Positions 27,828-36,975 of a DNA stretch of 64,000 nt are shown here, piece after piece. The translations under genes and the position numbers were made by a program. Source of the stretch: Bacteroidota bacterium (GTDB lineage: Bacteria > Bacteroidota > Bacteroidia > Chitinophagales > Chitinophagaceae); NCBI GenBank assembly GCA_023424015.1, contig JAFAEM010000001.1:34276-98275 (forward strand), written 5' to 3'. Every line of letters starts with the position of its first letter. Within the stretch, counting starts at the first letter, position 1. A model generated the notes under the pieces. The model did no database searches, was not told the DNA's origin, and worked only from the letters and a program-made list of their open reading frames with translations.

Positions 27828-28928
27828 TTACCGGGTCGATCCAATTGATATCTCGTTTTCGTTTATTATATATGTGAATGGTGATGCAGCCTGCAAAGCC
27901 TGAAAGGCCTGCTCTACCGTTTCTCTTTCAAATGATCCGTTGAACCTTAGTTGCTTAACTTCCTCATCGGTGAACGTGATGGTAACATTATACCATCTTT
28001 CCAGTTTTAATGCTAATTCTTCAAAACTGTCGCCACGAAACTCAAGACGACTATACAGCCATGCAGTCTCAAACCGCTCACTTTCCTGTTTGGTGCTGTC
28101 TATTCTAATGATGGTGAAACTTGCAGGTATTGCTTTGGGAGCGGTTACTTGTTTTACAGACAATTCTTCAGGTGTATTAGCTGCTTCTTTTGGCAAGACC
28201 AGTTTTTCATTTGGCTTTAATTGTATGGCAGGGGCATTCTTTGTATTATGCCTTACGACATTGACCAGCCCGCGGTACAGTGTGGTTTCCACATTCTTAT
28301 CCTCGGGATATGATTTCACATTGAATGCTGTCCCCAATACCCTGATGTCAATGTCTGAAGCTCTTACGATAAAAGGGCGTTTGGGATCCTTAATAACGTC
28401 GAAAAAGGCTTCGCCTTCGAGCCTGACCACGCGGGTAGTACCACGAAAATCATTTTCATAATGAAGCTTTGATCCGGCATTCAGCCAAACCGTGGTGCCA
28501 TCCGGTAGCAAGTACCTGGAACGGCTTCCTTTATTGACAACTAATGATTCAGGGATTTTTTTAAGTACCGATCGGCCGGCACTATTTATTTCGGAGAAAA
28601 TCCACCAGCCTGCCAGGGCGATCAAAATAGCGACTCCGCCTACCCATAAGCGACGCCTCCTTCTCGGAGGCCGGGGTTCAAAATAATCTTCACCGGTGCC
28701 AGCCTGCTGGTCAGCTTTGTTGATGATCCGAAGTATAAGCTTGCGTGCATTACCCTCATCGTCGAGGTCCTGCCCGTTTTCTTTCCAGATCCGGGTGAGA
28801 AGTTCATATTGTTGTTGAATACCGGTATCCTGTTGCAGCAGCTGGTTCAATTCGTCCAGTTCACCTGGAGTGGCCTCTTTATTGAGGGATTTGGCCATCA
28901 GGTGCCATATTTTTTCGGGAATTTCCAT
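27828..28928 (-). CDS. FecR-family anti-sigma factor
   Basis: 366 residues. A cytoplasmic N-terminal part (about 1-90) would bind the sigma factor. One transmembrane helix follows an arginine-rich stretch (PRRRRRLWVGGVAILIALAG, about 87-107). The periplasmic part holds the FecR domain (about 130-235; SRYLLPDGTTVWLNAGSKL, RVVRLEGEAFFDV, IRVLGTAFNVKSY). The end is a DUF4974-like domain (LRFNGSFERETVEQAFQAL) that would contact the STN domain of SusC. It is encoded 51 bp after the sigma factor and ahead of susC, the usual FecIR-SusC order. It holds the sigma factor inactive until SusC binds substrate. Confidence 0.94.
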   Translation of the reverse strand: MEIPEKIWHLMAKSLNKEATPGELDELNQLLQQDTGIQQQYELLTRIWKENGQDLDDEGNARKLILRIINKADQQAGTGEDYFEPRPPRRRRRLWVGGVAILIALAGWWIFSEINSAGRSVLKKIPESLVVNKGSRSRYLLPDGTTVWLNAGSKLHYENDFRGTTRVVRLEGEAFFDVIKDPKRPFIVRASDIDIRVLGTAFNVKSYPEDKNVETTLYRGLVNVVRHNTKNAPAIQLKPNEKLVLPKEAANTPEELSVKQVTAPKAIPASFTIIRIDSTKQESERFETAWLYSRLEFRGDSFEELALKLERWYNVTITFTDEEVKQLRFNGSFERETVEQAFQALQAASPFTYIINENEISIGSTR

Positions 28929-28979
28929 GCAGCAAGCAGTCTTTGTGTCTCTGAAGGACTATAAAACAAAGTTTATCTA

Positions 28980-29615
28980 CTAAGCCTTGCCCTGATTTTT
29001 TTCATTTTTTTCTGTCAGCTGATCCGGAAAACTAAATCCAGTTGATGAACGCTCGATTTGCAGGGCAATGCAGATCTTTTTTACCGCAATGGCCATTTGT
29101 ACGTCAATGGTATTAACGGATATATTAAGAATTTCTGCCACTTCTTTATACTTCAGTCCATCTTCCCGGATAAGCTTAAAGATCATTTTACAACGCGGCG
29201 GCAATGCCTCCACTGCCTGGTGCATGCGATCCATCATCTCCGATGTGATCATCAGGTCGTAAGGATCGGCTGCAAAAGAATCCACGGACGTGTCAAGAAA
29301 ATCGAATGGAGCCAGTACCAGCTGCCGGGCCCGTAGCGAAAGCGTGGTAAGTGCCCTGTTTTTAACAGCTACATACAGGTAGACGGTTATATTTTCGATT
29401 TCAGTGATATGAATTCGGTTTGCCCAGAGTTTTACAAATACATCCTCTGTCAATTCTTCCGCCGTTTCCTTAGATCGTACCAGTGAAGTTGCAAAATGGG
29501 TAAGTCTCTTGCCGAAATGCAAATAAAGTTGGGTGAACGCCGCCTGGTCGTTGATGGCAATTCGCGCTTGCAGTTCTCTCAACTGAACTGAGTTATTGTG
29601 ATCGTTAGCAGGCAA
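28980..29615 (-). CDS. ECF-family RNA polymerase sigma factor
   Basis: 211 residues with sigma-70 region 2 (about 20-85; FTQLYLHFGKRLTHFATSL, AEELTEDVFVKLW) and region 4 (about 135-190; LPPRCKMIFKLIREDGLKYK, EVAEILNISVNTIDV). It is typical of the Bacteroidota FecI-like group that controls PULs. The apparent start is TTG 29615 with GGAG only one base upstream, so the true start is uncertain by a few codons. It is the first gene of the 29-kb minus-strand locus and would direct transcription of susC and the downstream genes. Confidence 0.92.
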   Translation of the reverse strand: MPANDHNNSVQLRELQARIAINDQAAFTQLYLHFGKRLTHFATSLVRSKETAEELTEDVFVKLWANRIHITEIENITVYLYVAVKNRALTTLSLRARQLVLAPFDFLDTSVDSFAADPYDLMITSEMMDRMHQAVEALPPRCKMIFKLIREDGLKYKEVAEILNISVNTIDVQMAIAVKKICIALQIERSSTGFSFPDQLTEKNEKNQGKA

Positions 29616-29873
29616 TCTCCGGTAAATTTAAATAAGCAGTTATACTAAATTAGGCCAAATATCTCATAAACAAATAAGTTTTCAAATATCAGGTTGTTGG
29701 AAGAATCAGTTGATTTTTAATACAAATCTTACTAATATCATTAATCTGTTTGGTGAATTTTCGAACCAGCCAGTTCTTTGGTGAGACGCAGGTCTATATC
29801 CTGCAATCAGGTAAAAAATCAAACTCCTTACGCCTGTTAGTTTTTTGTAAATTTGAATTTCAATTTAACTCTC
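29616..29873. promoter_or_regulatory. Divergent intergenic region between PUL regulator and paa operon
   Basis: A 258-bp AT-rich region separates the divergent sigma-factor and paaA genes. TAAATTTG at 29848-29855 fits the Bacteroidota -7 element TAnnTTTG and lies 18 bp before the paaA ATG, but no convincing -33 TTTG is at the right distance. Two 7-of-8 matches (GATATTTG) occur on the minus strand. A small hairpin GCAGG/CCTGC lies near 29789-29805. No further gene is seen. Confidence 0.4.
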
Positions 29874-30818
29874 ATGCCCGTACAGGAACCCGAATATATT
29901 TTTCAGCAGAAGATCGATAATGAAATCAAGATCGAACCCAGGGATTGGATGCCGGAGGCTTACCGCAAAACTTTGATCCGGCAGATCAGTCAGCATGCGC
30001 ATAGCGAGATAGTAGGTATGCTGCCCGAAGGAGAATGGATCACCCGCGCTCCTTCCTTGAAAAGAAAAGCGATCCTGCTGGCTAAAGTACAGGACGAAGC
30101 AGGGCATGGTCTTTACTTATATTCCGCGGCAGAAACTTTGGGCACTACCAGGGAACAAATGATCAACGACCTGCATACGGGTAAAGCCAAATATTCATCC
30201 ATCTTCAATTATCCTACCCACACCTGGGCAGATATGGGTGCTATCGGCTGGCTGGTAGATGGTGCAGCCATCTTAAACCAGGTAATGCTCTGCCGGACCT
30301 CACATGGACCCTATGCCCGTGCAATGGTGCGTATCTGCAAGGAAGAAAGTTTTCATCAGCGCCAGGGTTTTGAAATACTACTCACGCTTGCAAAGGGCAC
30401 GCCAGCGCAACAGGCGATGTGCCAGGACGCGATCAATCGCTGGTGGTGGCCTTCGCTGATGATGTTTGGACCGCGTGATTCCGAATCGACCAATTCCGAT
30501 CAAAGTATGAAATGGAAGATCAAACGGAAAAGCAACGACGAGTTGCGTCAAAACTTTGTGGACATGTGCGCAGAGCAGGTAAAAGTCCTGGGTATGACGA
30601 TTCCCGACCCTGACCTGAAATGGAATGAGGAAAGAAAACATTATGATTTCGGGCAGATCAACTGGGATGAATTCTGGAACGTGGTCAAAGGCAATGGCCC
30701 CTGCAATAAACAAAGACTCGATGCGCGCCGTAAAGCCTGGGAAGATGGTGCCTGGGTAAGGGAAGCTGCCACTGCATATGCTAATAAAGTAGCGGCTGAA
30801 AAACTAAACGTGGCCTGA
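29874..30818 (+). CDS. paaA: Phenylacetyl-CoA 1,2-epoxidase catalytic subunit PaaA
   Basis: 314 residues from ATG 29874; an in-frame TTG upstream is less likely because homologues begin near MPVQEPEY. PaaA is the di-iron oxygenase subunit of the phenylacetyl-CoA epoxidase. Ferritin-like carboxylate/His ligands are visible in HAHSEIVGMLPEGEW, KVQDEAGHGLYLY, CKEESFHQRQGFEIL and the MCAEQVKVLG helix. NRWWWPSLMMFGP is a PaaA signature. The complex converts phenylacetyl-CoA to the ring-1,2-epoxide in the cytoplasm. Unusually, paaB does not follow directly; it is 6.5 kb downstream beyond an amine-catabolism block. Confidence 0.96.
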   Translation: MPVQEPEYIFQQKIDNEIKIEPRDWMPEAYRKTLIRQISQHAHSEIVGMLPEGEWITRAPSLKRKAILLAKVQDEAGHGLYLYSAAETLGTTREQMINDLHTGKAKYSSIFNYPTHTWADMGAIGWLVDGAAILNQVMLCRTSHGPYARAMVRICKEESFHQRQGFEILLTLAKGTPAQQAMCQDAINRWWWPSLMMFGPRDSESTNSDQSMKWKIKRKSNDELRQNFVDMCAEQVKVLGMTIPDPDLKWNEERKHYDFGQINWDEFWNVVKGNGPCNKQRLDARRKAWEDGAWVREAATAYANKVAAEKLNVA

Positions 30819-30904
30819 TACCTGCGTTAATATATGTATCATAATCAGCCTGCAATTTTAAGTTTCAATGATCGCTTTCCTGTATCTTTAAGCATACACC
30901 CGTT

Positions 30905-32254
30905 ATGCCAAAGACACCGGACGCGTCAACCCCGCAATTATCCAGGAGCTTAGGTCCGCTCATGCTTTGGGGTATGGGTGTCGGTTATGTGATCTCAGGA
31001 ATGTACTTTGGCTGGAACCTGGGATTAGCTGCAGGTGGTACTTATGGCCTGGCTATCGCTACATTTTTTATCATCATCCTGTATATCTGTTTTACTTTTT
31101 CCTATACCGAGCTGGCCTGTGCCATTCCAAAAGCCGGTGGTGTGCTGGACTATGCCAATCGTGGACTGGGAAAGGAACTTGGTTTTATTGCAGGTATGGC
31201 GCAGATCATTGAATTCGTTTTTGCACCGCCGGCCATTGCAGCGGCCATCGGCGCCTATTTCCATATATTTTTCCCGCAGGTTCCCGTGGTAACTATCGCA
31301 ATCGTAGCCTACTTTCTTTTTACAGGTTTGAATATATATGGGGTCAGGGCAGCCGCCACCTTTGAACTGATCATTACCGCGTTTGCTGTGTTTGAGCTTT
31401 TGCTCTTTGCAGGAGTCACTCTACCGCATTTTGAATGGAAAAATATGGAGATAAATGCTTTTCCCTTTGGCTGGGAAGGCGTTTGGGCTGCCATACCTTT
31501 CGCCATCTGGTTTTTCCTGGCCATAGAAGGCGTAGCCAACGTGGCTGAGGAAACTATTAACCCGCAGAAAAATATACTCCGCGGCTTTGGTTCGGCACTG
31601 GCTACACTTATCATATTATGTATCCTCACCTTTCTATCGGCGGTAGGAGTAGGTGGCTGGGAAAAAATCGTATATCCTTCACCGGGTGCTGAAGCGTCGG
31701 ATTCTCCTTTACCACTTGCATTGGGCCAAATCACAGGCAGCAGCGGATGGTTATATCACCTGCTGATCACCATCGGACTGATGGGCCTGGTGGCCTCTTT
31801 TCATGGTATCATACTTGCGGCGGGCCGCGCTACTTTTGAGTTTGGACGGATCAAATACATTCCCGAAGTATTTGGAAAAGTGCATCCCAGGTTCCGGACA
31901 CCAGCCAACGCCTTATTGATAAATATGGTGATCGGCGTTATCGCATTACTTACTGGAAAAACTGCAGAGATCATTACCATCGCCTGCTTTGGTGCGCTAA
32001 CACTATACGTTCTATCCATGATTACAGTTATTGCTCTAAGAAAAAAGGAACCTGGCATGACTCGCCCGTTCCGTGTCCCGCTCTATCCATGGTTCCCCAT
32101 TATCGCGTTGGTGATCGCCAGCGTAGCGCTGGTGGCCATGTCGACACTTTATTTTAAACTTGCCCTGGTCTTTTTCGGGCTGTTGGCACTATCTTATATT
32201 TGGTTTCATCTTTCTGTAAAAAATAAAGCCCATGGCAAGTCTGCTGATCACTAA
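30905..32254 (+). CDS. Amino acid/amine permease of the ethanolamine transporter (EAT) type
   Basis: 449 residues with about 12 transmembrane helices of the APC superfamily. GYVISGMYFGWNLGLAAGG in TM1 and ELACAIPKAGGVLDYANRGL are characteristic of the ethanolamine permease branch. AIEGVANVAEETINPQKN is the conserved TM6-7 loop. It would import ethanolamine or a similar small amine by cation coupling. Its last 23 bases overlap the next gene, the gamma-glutamyl-amine synthetase, so the two are translationally coupled. An 86-bp gap separates it from paaA and contains TATCTTTA (near 30880), a weak -7-like element. The substrate is inferred from family and neighbours. Confidence 0.85.
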   Translation: MPKTPDASTPQLSRSLGPLMLWGMGVGYVISGMYFGWNLGLAAGGTYGLAIATFFIIILYICFTFSYTELACAIPKAGGVLDYANRGLGKELGFIAGMAQIIEFVFAPPAIAAAIGAYFHIFFPQVPVVTIAIVAYFLFTGLNIYGVRAAATFELIITAFAVFELLLFAGVTLPHFEWKNMEINAFPFGWEGVWAAIPFAIWFFLAIEGVANVAEETINPQKNILRGFGSALATLIILCILTFLSAVGVGGWEKIVYPSPGAEASDSPLPLALGQITGSSGWLYHLLITIGLMGLVASFHGIILAAGRATFEFGRIKYIPEVFGKVHPRFRTPANALLINMVIGVIALLTGKTAEIITIACFGALTLYVLSMITVIALRKKEPGMTRPFRVPLYPWFPIIALVIASVALVAMSTLYFKLALVFFGLLALSYIWFHLSVKNKAHGKSADH

Positions 32255-33602
32255 AGATGTTTTGCAAAAACTTTCCGATAGTAATGCCGAGAAAATAAAA
32301 CTGGCGGTGGTTGACATAGATGGCGTACTGCGTGGTAAAGTGATCAGCTTCGAAAAATTCATGTCCGTTGCCGAGAAAGGTTTTGGCTTCTGCGATGTTG
32401 TATTCGGCTGGGACGCGGGTGATATCGCTTACGACAATTCAAAAATCACGGGCTGGCATACCGGCTACCCCGACGCCCTTGCCAGCATCGATTTACAGAG
32501 TTTCCGGCGCATACCCTGGGACAACAATATCCCGTTTTTCCTGTCTGATTTCAGCCATGAAAAAAGTAATCTTCATGCTATTTGTCCCAGAACGCTTTTG
32601 AAAAGGGTTCGTGAAAAAGCTGGTAGGGCTGGCTATCTGCCTTATTTTTCGCAAGAGTTTGAATGGTTCAATTTTATCGACAACCGTGATGAATTATATA
32701 AAAATAATTTTCGCAATCCCCAGCCGCTGACGCCCGGTATGTTTGGCTACTCTGTTTTACGTGCATCGCAGGAGGGTAATTATTTCAACGACTTGTTTGA
32801 CCAGATGAAAAAATTCAATGTGCCGATCGAGGGCATTCACACGGAAACGGGTCCCGGAGTTTACGAAGCTGCAATTTACTATGCTGAGATACTGGAAGCA
32901 GCAGACAGGGCCGCGCTTTTTAAAAGCGGTGTAAAGGAAATTGCCTACAGGCATGGTATCATAGCTTCTTTTATGGCCAAATGGAATGAAACACTACCGG
33001 GTTGCAGCGGCCATGTACACCAGAGCCTGTGGTCAGGCAACGGGAAGCAGAATCTTTTTGTAGATAACAACAGGGAGAACGGCATCAGTGAACTGATGGA
33101 AAACTATATCGCCGGGCAATTGTATTGCCTGCCACATATTTTACCGATGTATGCGCCCAATATCAATAGCTATAAAAGACTGGTAGAAGGTGCCTGGGCT
33201 CCAACCACAATTACCTGGGCTTTTGACAACAGGACTACCGCCCTGCGCGTCCTGGCGGGCGGCGGGAATTCGACACGCCTTGAAACAAGAGTTGTGGGAT
33301 CCGACGCCAACCCCTACCTGGCTATGTCGGCCTGCCTGGCCTCTGGTTTATATGGGATAGAAAATAAACTGCCATTGAATACACCGGTAACTACAGGTAG
33401 TGGTTATGCAGATACAAAAAATGGTATCCTGCCCGCCAATCTTTGGGAAGCAACCCGGCAAATGAAAGAATCACCGGTTGCAAAGGAATTGTTTGGAGAT
33501 GAATTTGTCGCGCATTTTGCCGACACCCGGGAATGGGAATGGCGGCAATATTCAAAAGCGGTAACAGACTGGGAACTTAAAAGATATTTCGAGATCATTT
33601 AA
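32232..33602 (+). CDS. Glutamine-synthetase-like gamma-glutamyl-amine (ethanolamide) synthetase
   Basis: 456 residues of the glutamine synthetase superfamily. The N-terminal beta-grasp (about 20-110) is followed by the catalytic domain: SQEFEWFNF (metal site), HTETGPGVYEAA (metal and ammonia-site region), GCSGHVHQSLW, NSYKRLVEG, NRTTALRV and RLETRVVGSDANPYLA. The divergence of the ammonia pocket and the neighbours point to the PuuA/GlnA4/IpuC group, which joins glutamate to an amine using ATP rather than making glutamine. With an EAT permease and an alcohol dehydrogenase beside it, ethanolamine is the best candidate amine. The start overlaps the permease gene by 23 bp. A role in nitrogen assimilation as ordinary GlnA is unlikely. 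Confidence 0.85.
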   Translation: MASLLITKDVLQKLSDSNAEKIKLAVVDIDGVLRGKVISFEKFMSVAEKGFGFCDVVFGWDAGDIAYDNSKITGWHTGYPDALASIDLQSFRRIPWDNNIPFFLSDFSHEKSNLHAICPRTLLKRVREKAGRAGYLPYFSQEFEWFNFIDNRDELYKNNFRNPQPLTPGMFGYSVLRASQEGNYFNDLFDQMKKFNVPIEGIHTETGPGVYEAAIYYAEILEAADRAALFKSGVKEIAYRHGIIASFMAKWNETLPGCSGHVHQSLWSGNGKQNLFVDNNRENGISELMENYIAGQLYCLPHILPMYAPNINSYKRLVEGAWAPTTITWAFDNRTTALRVLAGGGNSTRLETRVVGSDANPYLAMSACLASGLYGIENKLPLNTPVTTGSGYADTKNGILPANLWEATRQMKESPVAKELFGDEFVAHFADTREWEWRQYSKAVTDWELKRYFEII

Positions 33603-33603
33603 T

Positions 33604-33640
33604 AAGCTGTGAGCTATGAGCAGCGAGCTGTGAGCCGCTG
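33604..33640. repeat. Short degenerate direct repeats AGCTGTGAGC
   Basis: AGCTGTGAGC occurs at 33605-33614 and 33626-33635 with related TATGAGCAGCG between, in the 105-bp gap after the synthetase gene. It looks like a small intergenic repeat insertion and has no obvious coding role. Confidence 0.5.
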
Positions 33641-33707
33641 AATTTCGAAACAATTAGAGCAAATTGCCTCCTGCTACCTCAGAACAAAAATATAAAAACA
33701 GGTAAAG

Positions 33708-34856
33708 ATGGTCCTCGATAAAATAGTGCAGTTCAATTTCCCAACCACCATCCGCTTCGGTGCAGGAGCGGTGAAAGAATTGCCGGGATACCTGCAACAA
33801 AACGATCTGAAGTCACCCCTGGTAGTTACGGACCCGGTTATTGCAGAACTGTCATTTTTCAAAACCATTGTCGCAGATCTGCAAAAGCAAAGTATTTCTG
33901 TCGGGGTCTTTAATAATATTCATAAAAACCCGGTTAAGTCTGACGTGTACAAAGGAACGGATGCATGGGATCAAACAAACCGCGATTGTATCATTGGCAT
34001 CGGAGGTGGCGCCGCGCTGGATGTTGCCCGCGCTATCGCGCTGCGCGTAAATCATCGTGAAGATCTCTTCAAATATGATGACCTTATTGGGGGGGATGTG
34101 TATATCACGAATGATGTACCCCATTTTATCACGATCCCTACAACTGCTGGTACTGGCAGCGAAGTGGGTCGCAGTGCCATCATCTCCGACGATGAAACCC
34201 ACCAGAAGAAAATACTTTTTTCGCCAAAGCTGCTTGCAAAAATCGTATTCGCTGACCCGGTGCTTACTATGGAACTTCCCGCTTTTATTACCGCTGCTAC
34301 CGGCATGGATGCTCTGACACACAATATGGAAGCATTCCTCGCCAAAAACTATCACCCGATCTGTGATGGCATAGCCCTTGAAGGAATGAACCTCATTCAC
34401 CAATCGCTGGAGAAGTCTGTTCGCAGTCCAGACCTGTCATCCCGCAGTCAAATGCTGATGGGATCCATGATGGGAGCGATTGCCTTTCAGAAAGGCCTGG
34501 GAGTTGTTCATTCACTCGCTCACCCGCTTTCGTCACTACTCGACACACACCACGGCCTGGCCAATGCGGTGAATATACCCTATGGCATGCGTTTTAATAT
34601 CCAGGGTTGTGAAGAGAAATTCCGGCGTATTGCCAGAACTTTGCAACTGCCTGAACAAACGGGCGAAACCGTGGTGTCATGGCTATTTGAAATGAATTCA
34701 AAAATTGGTATCCCAAACAAGCTTCGGGACATAGGCGTAAAAGAAGAGCATCTCGATACTCTGGCCGACCTGGCTATCGCAGATTTTGCACATCCGAATA
34801 ATCCGAAACCCGTGACCCGCGATAATTTCAGGGACCTGTATTCCGAAGCGCTGTAG
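33708..34856 (+). CDS. Iron-containing (group III) alcohol dehydrogenase
   Basis: 382 residues. The N-terminal Rossmann-like domain has the cofactor loop GIGGGAALDVARAIAL near residue 98 and IPTTAGTGSEV near 140. The metal ligands are GMDALTHNMEAF (Asp and His near residues 199-203), GVVHSLAHPL and THHGLANAV (His), matching the FucO-type set. It would oxidise an alcohol to an aldehyde with NAD(P). Placed between a gamma-glutamyl-amine synthetase and an aldehyde dehydrogenase, it fits oxidation of the free hydroxyl of gamma-glutamyl-ethanolamide. This replaces the amine oxidase PuuB of the putrescine pathway. GGTAAAG just before the ATG is a plausible ribosome binding site. Confidence 0.9.
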   Translation: MVLDKIVQFNFPTTIRFGAGAVKELPGYLQQNDLKSPLVVTDPVIAELSFFKTIVADLQKQSISVGVFNNIHKNPVKSDVYKGTDAWDQTNRDCIIGIGGGAALDVARAIALRVNHREDLFKYDDLIGGDVYITNDVPHFITIPTTAGTGSEVGRSAIISDDETHQKKILFSPKLLAKIVFADPVLTMELPAFITAATGMDALTHNMEAFLAKNYHPICDGIALEGMNLIHQSLEKSVRSPDLSSRSQMLMGSMMGAIAFQKGLGVVHSLAHPLSSLLDTHHGLANAVNIPYGMRFNIQGCEEKFRRIARTLQLPEQTGETVVSWLFEMNSKIGIPNKLRDIGVKEEHLDTLADLAIADFAHPNNPKPVTRDNFRDLYSEAL

Positions 34857-34904
34857 CGAAACCAGAAATTAATGTAGCGACTGTATCCTATTAGCCACAC
34901 AAAT

Positions 34905-35618
34905 ATGAAAATTGGTTTGACTTATACCGGTGATGATCGTAAGCACCAGAACTATGTAAACTGGCTAAAGGGAACCGATGATATTGAGATTGTAAAACTA
35001 TCAGCAGAAGACAAGAATTCAGATACCCTGAATAATTGCGACGCGTTGGTTTTATCCGGCGGCATTGATATCGACCCAACTATAACGCAGGGATCGACTG
35101 ATTATCCAAACCGGCCCGACCGTTTTCAACCTGAACGTGATCTTTTTGAAAAAGCGTTGTACGATCAGGCCATTGAAAATAATATACCGGTACTTGGTAT
35201 TTGCAGGGGTATGCAACTGGTGAACGTGCTGGAAGGTGGAACACTGATCGAAGACCTTGGCAAACGTAATGATCGCCATAAAAAGGAGGGAATAACGGAT
35301 AAGGCTCACCGGGTAGAAATAAATAGCGGCACTTTACTTCACGAGATCGTCAACACAGAGAGGGGTGAGATCAACAGTGCACATCACCAGGCTGTCGATA
35401 AACTGGGTCCGGCTTTGCAATCAAATAGTGTATCCGATGATGGAACTATTGAAGGCCTTGAATGGAAAGACAAGACAGGCAAGCCTTTCCTCCTTTGTGT
35501 ACAATGGCATCCGGAGCGGATGTTTCAATTTCCCGGTTCGCCCTTATCTGTAAATATCAGGAATCGCTTTATTGAAGAAATCAGAAAAACAATCGCAACA
35601 AAAAATGAAAATAATTAA
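34905..35618 (+). CDS. Peptidase C26 gamma-glutamyl hydrolase (PuuD-like)
   Basis: 237 residues, a class I glutamine-amidotransferase-like fold. The nucleophile Cys is in LGICRGMQLVN near residue 104; the His-Glu pair is in WHPERMF near residue 204. ALVLSGGIDIDP is the oxyanion-side loop. Members of this group cleave gamma-glutamyl amides, such as PuuD acting on gamma-glutamyl-GABA. Here it would hydrolyse the gamma-glutamylated end product, returning glutamate plus an amino acid (glycine if the amine is ethanolamine). Its 3' end overlaps the aldehyde dehydrogenase gene by 14 bp, supporting one operon. Confidence 0.9.
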   Translation: MKIGLTYTGDDRKHQNYVNWLKGTDDIEIVKLSAEDKNSDTLNNCDALVLSGGIDIDPTITQGSTDYPNRPDRFQPERDLFEKALYDQAIENNIPVLGICRGMQLVNVLEGGTLIEDLGKRNDRHKKEGITDKAHRVEINSGTLLHEIVNTERGEINSAHHQAVDKLGPALQSNSVSDDGTIEGLEWKDKTGKPFLLCVQWHPERMFQFPGSPLSVNIRNRFIEEIRKTIATKNENN

Positions 35619-36975
35619 CCCGGCTACCGAGGACCTGATCCGTGAAATACCGGTTGATGACCGTACTGCCATGGAAGAGAAATTTGAAAAGCTGCGCAAA
35701 GGTCAGCCCCTATGGGCCGCTACAGAACTGGAGAAAAGGATCGCGTGCATATCGCGTTTTTATGAGTTGCTGGATGAGAAAAAAGATGTATTGGCATCCA
35801 CCCTGACTATGGAAATGGGCAAACCCCTGAAACAATCATACAATGAACTAAAAGGTGCACGCAACCGGGTCCGGTTTTTTATTGACCAGTCGCCCAGGTG
35901 GCTGGCTGAGGAATGGATCACTACCGAAGGTTCTACCCGCGAGAAGATCGCTTATGAGCCCCTGGGTGTGATCGCTAATATTTCAGCCTGGAATTATCCT
36001 TACCTGGTAGGAGTTAATGTATTTGTGCCGGCCCTGATTGGCGGCAATGCAGTTTTTTATAAACCCTCGGAATATGCTACCCTCACCGGTCTTGCCATTC
36101 GTGACCTGCTTTACGAATCCGGTATACCGGAAGATTGTTTTCAACTTGCTATTGGAAAAGCAGAGGTGGGCGAGCTACTCCTCGAACTTCCCCTGAACGG
36201 GTATTTCTTCACCGGCAGCTATCGCACTGGTAAACATATTGCGGAAAGGGTGGCAGCGAAACTGGTGCCCTGTCAACTTGAACTGGGAGGAAAAGACCCC
36301 CTGTATGTAATGGATGATGTAAGTGATATCGAAAGCGTAGCGGAAGCGGCCCTGGAAGGCGTGGTGTATAATAATGGCCAGAGTTGTTGCGCTGTAGAGC
36401 GCATTTATGTACATGAAAATATCTTTGACGCATTTGTAGATGCATATACCCGGCAGGCCAAAAAACTCGTAGTCGGTGATCCATTCGACAGTGCTACCGA
36501 TATTGGTCCTTTAAGCAGGAAGGAACAGCAGGATTTTTTGATTCAGCAGATCAATGATGCCAGGCAAAAGGGTGGCAAACTAATTTTAGGAGGAAATATT
36601 ACCGGTAAAAAAGGATACTATATCGAGCCAGCCGTGGTGATCAATACCAGCCACGATATGCGACTGATGAAAGAAGAGTCATTCGGGCCCCTGGTCGGTA
36701 TCCAAAAAGTAAAAGACGATGCCGAAGCTTTGCAATTAATGCAGGACACCGAATATGGGCTTACAGCGGCCATCTATTCAGAAAGTTTTGAACGCGCCGA
36801 AAAATTGATGAAGCAGATCAACACGGGCACTGTGTACTGGAACTGCTGCGATCGTGTCAGCGCCACACTGCCCTGGTCGGGTCGAAAACATTCTGGTCTC
36901 GGCGCTACGCTCTCCTACCAGGGCATCCGGGCTTTTGTACAGCCTAAGGCTTACCATATCAGAGGGACCCGATAG
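35605..36975 (+). CDS. NAD(P)-dependent aldehyde dehydrogenase
   Basis: 456 residues from ATG 35605; an upstream TTG at 35572 lies deep inside the hydrolase gene and is disfavoured. ALDH-superfamily landmarks: NISAWNYPYLVG (cofactor loop), GNAVFYKPSEYA, FFTGSYRTGKHIA, LELGGKDPLYV with the general-base Glu, NNGQSCCAVERIYVH with the catalytic Cys, and EESFGPLVGI. It belongs to the succinate-semialdehyde / gamma-glutamyl-aminobutyraldehyde type. In the proposed route it oxidises the gamma-glutamylated aldehyde made by the iron alcohol dehydrogenase. It is the last gene of the block inserted between paaA and paaB. Confidence 0.92.
   Translation: MKIINPATEDLIREIPVDDRTAMEEKFEKLRKGQPLWAATELEKRIACISRFYELLDEKKDVLASTLTMEMGKPLKQSYNELKGARNRVRFFIDQSPRWLAEEWITTEGSTREKIAYEPLGVIANISAWNYPYLVGVNVFVPALIGGNAVFYKPSEYATLTGLAIRDLLYESGIPEDCFQLAIGKAEVGELLLELPLNGYFFTGSYRTGKHIAERVAAKLVPCQLELGGKDPLYVMDDVSDIESVAEAALEGVVYNNGQSCCAVERIYVHENIFDAFVDAYTRQAKKLVVGDPFDSATDIGPLSRKEQQDFLIQQINDARQKGGKLILGGNITGKKGYYIEPAVVINTSHDMRLMKEESFGPLVGIQKVKDDAEALQLMQDTEYGLTAAIYSESFERAEKLMKQINTGTVYWNCCDRVSATLPWSGRKHSGLGATLSYQGIRAFVQPKAYHIRGTR

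Noticed and set aside
32232..33602. Ordinary glutamine synthetase GlnA
   Set aside because: The overlap with an amine permease and the following alcohol dehydrogenase, aldehyde dehydrogenase and gamma-glutamyl hydrolase fit a gamma-glutamyl-amine synthetase better.
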